Assembly (NCBI GenBank): GCA_018656855.1
Contig: JABHYP010000533.1
Span: 1 to 5,084, forward strand
Reading direction: 5' to 3'
From: Candidatus Latescibacterota bacterium
Lineage (GTDB): Bacteria > Latescibacterota > Latescibacteria > Latescibacterales > Latescibacteraceae
Length of the DNA stretch: 5,084 nucleotides
In this document: positions 1 through 4,285 of the stretch, piece after piece
How positions within the stretch are numbered: the stretch's first letter is position 1
How the letters are laid out: the number at the start of each line of letters is the position of its first letter
Notes under the pieces: model-generated
The model's database searches: none
Seen by the model: only the letters and a program-made list of their open reading frames with translations
What the model was told of the DNA's origin: nothing
Translations under genes and position numbers: made by a program

Positions 1-339
1 CTATCCAGGGAAGACGGCCGCATCGACTGGCAAAGTGACGCACAAACCATTCACAACCATGTGCGCGGCATGAACCCGTCGCCCGTCGCGTTCACCGAAT
101 GGACACGGGGACCGCTGAAAATTCATCGTACGGAAGTCGTGGACACCGATTCTCCGGGGACTCCCGGCCTTGTCGAGGAATTCTCTGCACATGACGGATT
201 TATTGTCTCCTGCGGGAAAGGGAAACTCCGGGTGTGCGAGGTACAGCCGCCGGGGAAAAAGCGTATGGACGGGCCGAGTTTCGCCTGCGGCTACAGGATA
301 GAAAAGGGAATGTATTTAAATCAGCAATCAGTACAATAG
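1..339 (+). CDS. fmt: Methionyl-tRNA formyltransferase, C-terminal part (5' end outside window)
   Basis: This is the last 112 codons of Fmt, the cytosolic enzyme that transfers a formyl group from 10-formyl-tetrahydrofolate to the methionine on initiator tRNA. The frame is open from base 1 to the TAG at 337-339, and the true start lies to the left. What is visible is the end of the catalytic domain (DGRIDW, then the helix ending in VRGMNPSP) followed by the small C-terminal beta-barrel domain that helps bind tRNA. Typical family strings are LKIHRTEVVD, DGFIVSCGKGKLRVCEVQ and the closing PPGKKRM...GYRIEKGMYL. The last few residues after MYL are not conserved in the family as I know it. Fmt is essentially a bacterial and organellar enzyme, so this is the best evidence that the host is a bacterium. 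G+C is high, as in the next gene. No strong terminator follows it; only a 10-bp palindrome AATTGCAATT lies at 342-351. Confidence 0.93.
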   Translation, partial: LSREDGRIDWQSDAQTIHNHVRGMNPSPVAFTEWTRGPLKIHRTEVVDTDSPGTPGLVEEFSAHDGFIVSCGKGKLRVCEVQPPGKKRMDGPSFACGYRIEKGMYLNQQSVQ

Positions 340-353
340 GAAATTGCAATTGA

Positions 354-362
354 TGGTATACT
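354..362 (+). promoter_or_regulatory. Possible extended -10 promoter for the metallopeptidase gene
   Basis: The string TGGTATACT fits the extended -10 pattern TGnTATAAT with one mismatch, which can work without a good -35 box, and no good -35 is seen at the right distance. Transcription would begin near 369 and leave a leader of about 75 nt. It lies in the 105-bp gap between fmt and the peptidase gene. Read-through from fmt is the alternative. Confidence 0.35.
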
Positions 363-444
363 GATAGGTTTTGAGTATTCTGTCTAAAGCATATTTAACC
401 TGAAATCTGAATTTTTGAATTAAAAATTACGGAGGTGAATGAAT

Positions 445-1143
445 ATGCTGTTTTTCGATCCAACTATGATTATTATTATCCCCGGCATTATACTTACGCT
501 GTGGGCACAGGCGAAGGTGTCATCCGAATTCAAGAAGTTCAGCAAGATCGGCTCCAGGTCGGGTATGACCGGCGCGGAGGTCGCAAGAGAGATTCTGAAC
601 ACGAACGGACTTCATGGTGTGAATATTGAGCCGGTCAAAGGGCATCTCACCGACCATTATGATCCCCGTGCCGGTGTTCTGAGGCTTTCAGAAAGTGTTT
701 ATGGTTCAAAAAGCATTGCTGCTCTAGGCATTGCCGCTCATGAGGCAGGGCACGCGGTACAGCATGCGGTGAAATATCCTGCACTTGCACTGAGAACAGC
801 TGTAGCGCCTGCCGCGGCAACCGGTTCACAGCTCGGTATCTGGGTGTTTATGATTGGAATTCTTATATCCTACTTTTCGAAAGGAAGCATGCTGTGGCTT
901 ATGGATGTCGGAATCATCCTTTTCAGCGTCGCGGTGTTTTTTACGCTTATCACTCTTCCGGTAGAGTTTAATGCATCGAAACGGGCAATCATTGTACTTG
1001 AGGAGGGAGGATACCTGACTGCGGACGAATTGCCTCAGGCAAAGAAAGTCCTCGACGCTGCTGCTCTGACCTATGTTGCCGCAGCTGCGACAGCGGTGCT
1101 GACTCTTTTAAGGTTGATAATTCTTCGCGGGAGCAGGGACTGA
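445..1143 (+). CDS. YugP-type membrane zinc metallopeptidase
   Basis: This 232-residue protein belongs to the neutral zinc metallopeptidase family typified by Bacillus YugP (Pfam Zn_peptidase_2). The zinc motif HEAGH is at residues 99-103 within AAHEAGHAVQH: the two histidines bind zinc and Glu100 is the catalytic base. LPVEFNAS near residue 171 is the second conserved block and probably supplies the third ligand, Glu174. Hydrophobic segments lie at about 7-22 (N-terminal anchor), 129-145, 150-171 and 207-227, so it is an integral inner-membrane enzyme. Substrates of the family are not well established. The start is chosen at ATG 445 because GGAGGTG (431-437) lies 7 nt upstream; the in-frame ATG at 439 would leave only 1 nt. 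The stop is TGA at 1141. Its length is normal for the family. It has host-like base composition and is not part of the mobile element. Confidence 0.9.
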   Translation: MLFFDPTMIIIIPGIILTLWAQAKVSSEFKKFSKIGSRSGMTGAEVAREILNTNGLHGVNIEPVKGHLTDHYDPRAGVLRLSESVYGSKSIAALGIAAHEAGHAVQHAVKYPALALRTAVAPAAATGSQLGIWVFMIGILISYFSKGSMLWLMDVGIILFSVAVFFTLITLPVEFNASKRAIIVLEEGGYLTADELPQAKKVLDAAALTYVAAAATAVLTLLRLIILRGSRD

Positions 1144-1279
1144 ATTAATTGACAATAGCAGATAAATACAAATGATACTGTTTTTTCGGTTTTATTGTAT
1201 TTCATTAAAGTAATGATATAACACTCAATTTTTTCTTATCTTAGCAAAATGGGGGATAGCCTAAAGAGTAAATCCGATA

Positions 1280-1308
1280 TTGACATACATAATAATATGT
1301 AATATAAT
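1280..1308 (+). promoter_or_regulatory. Consensus sigma-70-type promoter of the tRNA-Thr gene
   Basis: TTGACA at 1280-1285 and TATAAT at 1303-1308 are both exact consensus hexamers with the ideal 17-bp spacer. The start point would be near 1315, about 12 nt before the mature tRNA. Such a strong housekeeping promoter suits a stable RNA gene. It points toward the 3' end of the integrase gene, which is convergent. Confidence 0.85.
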
Positions 1309-1326
1309 AACACCTTTTATTGATAA

Positions 1327-1403
1327 GCCGATGTAGCTCAGCTGGCCAGAGCGTCTCACTTGTAATGAGAGGGTCACCCGTTCGAATCGGGTCATCGGCT
1401 CCA
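1327..1403 (+). tRNA. tRNA-Thr, anticodon TGT
   Basis: This is a complete 77-nt cloverleaf that reads ACA threonine codons. The acceptor stem GCCGATG (1327-1333) pairs with CATCGGC (1393-1399) in all seven positions, followed by discriminator T at 1400 and an encoded CCA at 1401-1403. The D-arm carries GCTC...GAGC (1336-1351). The anticodon stem TCTCA/TGAGA (1354-1358/1366-1370) closes the loop CTTGTAA with anticodon TGT at 1361-1363. The T-arm is ACCCG-TTCGAAT-CGGGT (1376-1392). All stems are paired and there is no intron, so the gene stays functional despite the element beside it. It has its own strong promoter upstream. Confidence 0.96.
1376..1403 (+). other. Presumed attachment site (attL) in the 3' end of tRNA-Thr
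   Basis: Tyrosine integrases of islands and prophages very often recombine within the T-arm to 3'-end part of a tRNA gene and rebuild the gene from element DNA. Here an integrase gene lies immediately downstream and faces the tRNA, and base composition falls sharply after it. The extent given, T-arm through CCA, is the usual target and is not proved: the second copy needed to define the core is not in this window and must lie right of 5084. Confidence 0.55.
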
Positions 1404-1429
1404 ATTAAAACAAGGACTTAGTAAATTTT

Positions 1430-1482
1430 CTGACACAAAAAAGAGCTGCTCACAAAGTAAAATGTGTCAGTTTGTGCCAGTT
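1430..1482. repeat. TGTGTCAG-type repeat cluster beside the attachment site
   Basis: CTGACACA at 1430-1437 is the exact reverse complement of TGTGTCAG at 1463-1470. The latter starts a tandem pair of 10-mers, TGTGTCAGTT (1463-1472) and TGTGCCAGTT (1473-1482), differing at one base. All lie in the short stretch between the tRNA and the integrase stop codon. Inference: arm-type or core-flanking integrase or Xis binding sites. On the minus strand GAGCAGCTC followed by TTTTTT (1449-1436) could add a weak terminator for the integrase transcript, but the stem is only 3 bp. Confidence 0.5.
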
Positions 1483-1485
1483 TTT

Positions 1486-2613
1486 TCATAATAGAGCCTT
1501 GTCTTTCTTTAGGCCGAGGTTCTTTTTTGAGCTAAGTTCTCTTAAGTTTGGCATCATATTAAGGACCTTACCAGTCTCCAGCCTATCAACTGAAGTATAT
1601 CTATCAGTAGTTGCCCTATCTTTGTGACCTAACAGAAATCTAAGTTCATCAAGACTGACCCCTTCACGATGCAACCATGTGGCGAATACATGTCTGAGGT
1701 CATGTATTCTAAGCTTTGTTCCATTGTTAATAATTATGCCAAGACGTCTAACAACACGGTCAAAAGTTTTGTGAATAGAAACGTACCGAGTATTGGTTTC
1801 AGGATTTATGAATATATACCCTTCAACTCTATCACCAATTGCACGTTTTAATACTTCAATTGCAGCAGGGCCTAAAGGAAACAATTCCCTGTTACCACCT
1901 TTGACTATCAGGTCAACTTCACCGGTTGGTGTAAGGTCGTGAAATCGGACGGACTCGAAAAGTAGACTTAATATATTTTCTTTCCGAAAGCCCGTATAAA
2001 TGGCAAATTCAACAATATTTGCTAACGAAACAGGTAGCTCATTAATTATTGATATTGCTTGTTGATGTGAAAGATAAACGTCACGCTTTCCATCATCTTT
2101 GAATAGTTTCAAACCCTGTAAAGGATTATGATCAAGTATATCCCACTCAACAGCTTTTGAAAGCATGCATTTCAGAAAAGCAGCATCTTTATTAACAGTA
2201 GCTGCTTTTACCCCATCCATTTTCATTCTTTCATGCATATAATCCAGAACAAAACTTTTCGAAAGCGATCCAATTTCGGCATCAACAATTAAAGGACAAC
2301 GACAAATGTTTTTAAAGCTGTTTTGATAACTTAATTGCATCTTTTTACTTCTAATTGTGCCGTGTCTTTCAATAAACGTTGGAAAGAAGTCACTAATAGT
2401 TATCGCTTTAGATTGCTCAGAGTGTTGTGCATTATTAACTTCTCGTTCTGGATCTTTTCCCTCCATCAACCAGTCTGTAAATCTTAGTGCCAATCGTTGA
2501 GCTTGCTGATGGTCATTTCCTACTGATATTCTTCTCCTTTCTCCTCGAGGATTGTAGTAGTACAGCTGATAGCTGTTTCCTCGATTTATTATTTTTACTG
2601 GTTTGAATTTCAC
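1486..2613 (-). CDS. int: Tyrosine recombinase (element integrase)
   Basis: This is a site-specific recombinase of 375 residues, a full-length size for island and phage integrases. An N-terminal arm-binding-like domain covers about residues 1-50 (basic, with SYQLYYYNPRGERRRISVG), a SAM-like core-binding domain about 70-170, and the catalytic domain about 180-350. All active-site residues are visible: Arg210 in TGFRKENILSL, Lys238 in VKGGNR, His304 and Arg307 in HDLRH, His330 in LLGHK, and the nucleophile Tyr339 in TDRYTSV. The start is set at GTG 2613 because AAAGGAGG (2627-2620) lies 6 nt upstream. A second GTG at 2616 is 3 nt from that site, and a TTG at 2646 would add 11 residues encoded partly by the ribosome binding site itself. 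It lies 63 bp after the excisionase-like gene, in the same direction, and should be co-transcribed. It faces the tRNA-Thr target. The enzyme looks intact. Confidence 0.95.
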   Translation of the reverse strand: MKFKPVKIINRGNSYQLYYYNPRGERRRISVGNDHQQAQRLALRFTDWLMEGKDPEREVNNAQHSEQSKAITISDFFPTFIERHGTIRSKKMQLSYQNSFKNICRCPLIVDAEIGSLSKSFVLDYMHERMKMDGVKAATVNKDAAFLKCMLSKAVEWDILDHNPLQGLKLFKDDGKRDVYLSHQQAISIINELPVSLANIVEFAIYTGFRKENILSLLFESVRFHDLTPTGEVDLIVKGGNRELFPLGPAAIEVLKRAIGDRVEGYIFINPETNTRYVSIHKTFDRVVRRLGIIINNGTKLRIHDLRHVFATWLHREGVSLDELRFLLGHKDRATTDRYTSVDRLETGKVLNMMPNLRELSSKKNLGLKKDKALL

Positions 2614-2619
2614 CACACG

Positions 2620-2627
2620 CCTCCTTT
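2620..2627 (-). promoter_or_regulatory. Ribosome binding site that fixes the integrase start
   Basis: AAAGGAGG on the minus strand is a near-perfect anti-16S match. It is followed by CGT and two consecutive GTG codons (2616-2614 and 2613-2611). The second GTG has the better spacing of 6 nt. The site lies inside the longer frame starting at TTG 2646, which argues against that start. Confidence 0.8.
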
Positions 2628-2676
2628 CAACGTATGGCCTCCGCAAAAGTTAATTTACGAAGGTTCGCTTCATTTA

Positions 2677-2952
2677 TCAATAGTTACGTGGAAGAAGTAT
2701 AATTTCTTTTTTATTTATTTTCGATTTATTGTGTTCTTTTTCAAGTGTTTGTTGATAATGTCTATTAAGAAATACGTCCAAATCCTCTCTGCGAATTCTT
2801 CTGAATCTATATTGCTCCTTTCCCCTGCTCGGGAGTTCTTCGAATGGCAGAATTCCCTTTGGGAGCCAGTTTTCGACCGTTCCCCGGCTGACACAGGCGT
2901 ATTCTGCGGCTTCGGTGATTGTTAATGCTCTTTTTTGTTTGATTTCTTCCAT
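2677..2952 (-). CDS. Excisionase-like helix-turn-helix protein
   Basis: This is a 91-residue DNA-binding protein of the MerR-like winged-helix (HTH_17/excisionase) type. The helix-turn-helix covers about residues 11-30 (TITEAAEYACVSRGTVENWL). It is followed by a PKGILPFEELPSRG turn, a basic wing at 45-54 and the family-typical ending RREDLDVFLNRH at 54-65. The rest is a lysine-rich tail. Proteins of this type next to an integrase commonly bend the attachment DNA and direct excision, and many also repress transcription, so a regulator is the alternative. Start ATG 2952 has a modest ribosome site (AGGG, about 5 nt upstream). The gene lies 53 bp after the SSB-like gene and 63 bp before the integrase start, all in one direction, so one operon is likely. 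Confidence 0.82.
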   Translation of the reverse strand: MEEIKQKRALTITEAAEYACVSRGTVENWLPKGILPFEELPSRGKEQYRFRRIRREDLDVFLNRHYQQTLEKEHNKSKINKKEIILLPRNY

Positions 2953-2983
2953 AACATCCCTGATATGATTATTTCTATTATTT

Positions 2984-2996
2984 TCGGAGGCAGCCC
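2984..2996 (+). repeat. Left copy of a 13-bp inverted repeat flanking the SSB-like gene
   Basis: TCGGAGGCAGCCC here is the exact reverse complement of the copy at 3459-3471. It lies in the 53-bp gap between the stop of the SSB-like gene and the start of the excisionase-like gene. It is GC-rich in an AT-rich setting. The match stops abruptly at both ends. Its function is unknown. Confidence 0.6.
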
Positions 2997-3005
2997 ATTG
3001 TCTCT

Positions 3006-3404
3006 TTAAAATGGAGTATCACTATCATTTGTTGTTTCTTGTGCTGGTGGTAGTACAGTTTCGACATTTGCAAATACTGTTTCATTGTTTTTTCTTGTGT
3101 GTTTGATTTCAACCTTGCATGGCTTTAGGAGAATGCTATCTTCTTTGATCTTTGCTCCAGGAGCGGGAAGTTCTCCGGTTATTGCTTTGATCCATTCTCC
3201 TAATTTTGATTTTCCGTGGATTTTGTAAGAGCAAATCCCGGTTACTTCCTGTCCATCAAACTCATCTTCTGTTTCGAGTTTGAAGTAAATTAGGAGTGAT
3301 GGCCCATATTTGCTTTCAGTTTGAATTATTCTTACAGGGAAAGCATTGTAGATTCTTTCTGGAATCGTTATGGGCGTCTCTTCAACTGTTCCTTCCCAGG
3401 TCAT
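3006..3404 (-). CDS. Small ssDNA-binding-like (OB-fold type) protein with SSB acidic tip
   Basis: This is a 132-residue protein. The body (about 1-115) is rich in beta-strand-like stretches (FPVRIIQTESKYGPSLLIYFKLE, GQEVTGICSYKI, CKVEIKHTRKN, VFANVETVLP). It recalls small phage and plasmid proteins of the OB-fold type, with the pattern YGPxLxIxFxL, G-x-V-x-G, SKLGEWIKAITGELPAPGAKI. The end is a short disordered linker (PPAQETTN) and the tip DSDTPF, close to the DDDIPF tip by which bacterial SSB recruits replication and repair proteins. Inference: it binds ssDNA during element replication or recombination. I cannot assign a named family, and no basic-aromatic pattern proves ssDNA binding. The start is secure, with AAGGAGG 6 nt before ATG 3404. 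It follows the Nudix gene by 91 bp and is flanked by an exact 13-bp inverted repeat. Confidence 0.75.
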   Translation of the reverse strand: MTWEGTVEETPITIPERIYNAFPVRIIQTESKYGPSLLIYFKLETEDEFDGQEVTGICSYKIHGKSKLGEWIKAITGELPAPGAKIKEDSILLKPCKVEIKHTRKNNETVFANVETVLPPAQETTNDSDTPF

Positions 3405-3410
3405 GTTCTT

Positions 3411-3417
3411 CCTCCTT
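3411..3417 (-). promoter_or_regulatory. Strong ribosome binding site of the SSB-like gene
   Basis: AAGGAGG on the minus strand lies 6 nt before ATG 3404. It is the strongest Shine-Dalgarno of the minus-strand operon along with that of the integrase, which suggests this protein is made at a high level, as expected for a stoichiometric DNA-binding protein. Confidence 0.8.
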
Positions 3418-3458
3418 GTGTTGTTTTTAGATTAATTTTGTTGTTGTGTAATTCTTTC

Positions 3459-3471
3459 GGGCTGCCTCCGA
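3459..3471 (-). repeat. Right copy of a 13-bp inverted repeat flanking the SSB-like gene
   Basis: GGGCTGCCTCCGA on the plus strand is the exact reverse complement of 2984-2996. It lies in the 91-bp gap between the Nudix stop and the SSB-like start. The two copies face each other across 462 bp holding just one gene. In the operon mRNA they could pair as a 13-bp stem enclosing the whole SSB-like cistron. Confidence 0.6.
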
Positions 3472-3495
3472 TTTTCTTGTTATGTTTCTCATGAT

Positions 3496-3993
3496 TCAAT
3501 TCATCATCGCTTGATACATTTCTCTTACTTTGTTGATGCAGAAAATCTGGTTTTTTCGTTGTTCGATGATTTCGATGTGACAAGGGCTGAAAACAGTTGG
3601 TACGTATGTATAGTCTGTGTTTTCATAGTTAAGTTTGATTGGTGAGTTATGGGGTATCAATCCCGAGAACACGCTCACGTGGAACTCATATTTATTGCAT
3701 TGTATTGAGAATCTTTTGCCTGTGTCGAAAAGAGCAAGTGGTATCAGTCCGGTTTCTTCGTGCGTTTCCCTGTAGGCTGCGGTGAGGATTGTTTCGCCGT
3801 GTTTCATTTTTCCGCTTACAATACCATGGAGTCCATTGTCTGCTCGTTTCAGAATGAGTGCTGAGATGATTTGCTGCTCTTCGTTTATTCCGAAGAGGTG
3901 GACATGAACTCCCTGCTGGTATACTTTTACTTTTGTTTGAAATGATGGGATTGGTGTAGCTCTTCTTTCTTGTGTTGCCAGTGCGGTTATCAT
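3496..3993 (-). CDS. Nudix hydrolase
   Basis: This is a 165-residue enzyme with a complete Nudix box at residues 61-83, fitting G-x5-E-x7-RE-x-x-EE-x-G: Gly61, Glu67, Arg75-Glu76, Glu79-Glu80, Gly82. The glutamates bind the metal ions for hydrolysis of a nucleoside diphosphate linked to another group. Flanking strands (GVHVHLFGINEE, ISALILKRADNGLHGIVSG before it, YEFHVSVFSG after) match the Nudix fold. The later ENTDYTYVP...INKVREM resembles the NudB-like (dATP/dihydroneopterin triphosphate) branch, but the substrate cannot be read from sequence. Start ATG 3993 has AAAGGA 7 nt upstream. It is the first gene of the minus-strand run (Nudix, SSB-like, excisionase-like, integrase), with the next start 91 bp on. 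Possible roles are nucleotide-pool cleaning, removal of a signalling nucleotide or RNA-end processing; none is proved. Confidence 0.9.
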   Translation of the reverse strand: MITALATQERRATPIPSFQTKVKVYQQGVHVHLFGINEEQQIISALILKRADNGLHGIVSGKMKHGETILTAAYRETHEETGLIPLALFDTGKRFSIQCNKYEFHVSVFSGLIPHNSPIKLNYENTDYTYVPTVFSPCHIEIIEQRKNQIFCINKVREMYQAMMN

Positions 3994-4049
3994 GGTCCTA
4001 TCCTTTCTGTTTTTATGTTGCTTTTCTCTCTTTGGTATTCATTACTAAG

Positions 4050-4055
4050 ACTATA
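4050..4055 (-). promoter_or_regulatory. Candidate -10 box for the minus-strand operon
   Basis: TATAGT on the minus strand matches TATAAT at five of six positions and would start transcription about 50 nt before the Nudix ATG. The -35 is poor: CTGTTA at 4076-4071 with a short 15-bp spacer. This could mean the operon needs an activator or is normally quiet. The two GTATTCATT copies bracket the box. Confidence 0.3.
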
Positions 4056-4227
4056 CCCGAGGCTAATGCTTAACAGGGTTGTATTCATTTTTTCTTCTGA
4101 GCTCGATTTTTGCTGATTTTTTGACATTTTTTCTTTCTTGCCTCAAACTCTCTTTGCTTTGGTTAAGTTTTGTTTTTCGCCCTGTTTCTTTCCTCTTACT
4201 ACTTCCAATACGTCTGTCTATGAGTGT

Positions 4228-4254
4228 TTTTCACAATCGATACCTTTTTATATT
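4228..4254 (+). promoter_or_regulatory. Candidate promoter for the membrane protein gene
   Basis: TATATT at 4249-4254 with TTTTCA at 4228-4233 (four of six -35 matches, 15-bp spacer) lies 31 bp before the ATG. An exact TTGACA at 4121-4126 lies further up but has no good -10 at the right distance. In a sequence this T-rich, chance matches are likely. Confidence 0.28.
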
Positions 4255-4285
4255 CTTGAAGCACTGTTTTTATTGGTGATGCTTT

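Larger units (their letters stand above)
3994..4285. other. Divergent T-rich intergenic region
   Basis: These 292 bp hold no convincing gene and separate the minus-strand recombination operon from the plus-strand membrane gene. Hand count over 4081-4260 gives 93 T and 28 A in 180 bases on the plus strand, with many T4-T6 runs. The plus-strand frames here (from 4079 and 4138) begin at TTG and give only low-complexity hydrophobic translations. The 9-mer GTATTCATT occurs twice, at 4035-4043 and 4081-4089, on either side of a candidate minus-strand -10 box, and may be an operator. The region probably carries both divergent promoters. A replication origin is possible but unproved. Confidence 0.6.

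Noticed and set aside
435..629. 64-codon plus-strand frame starting at GTG 435
   Set aside because: It is out of frame with the metallopeptidase and overlaps its ribosome site. The metallopeptidase frame carries the HEAGH motif.
1149..1179. TTGACA (1149-1154) with GATACT (1174-1179) as a promoter
   Set aside because: The 19-bp spacer and poor -10 make it weak. The exact-consensus promoter at 1280-1308 explains the tRNA, and no other gene begins in between.
1164..1202. AAATACAA/TTGTATTT inverted repeat as a terminator after the metallopeptidase gene
   Set aside because: The 8-bp stem is almost pure AT, the loop is 23 nt and no U-run follows directly, so it is unlikely to terminate.
3401..3583. 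60-codon minus-strand frame overlapping the Nudix 3' end and ending in an ATGA overlap with the SSB-like start
   Set aside because: It begins with TTG inside the Nudix gene with no ribosome site, has a low-complexity Lys/Asn/His composition, and the SSB-like gene has its own strong ribosome site. The stop overlap looks like chance.
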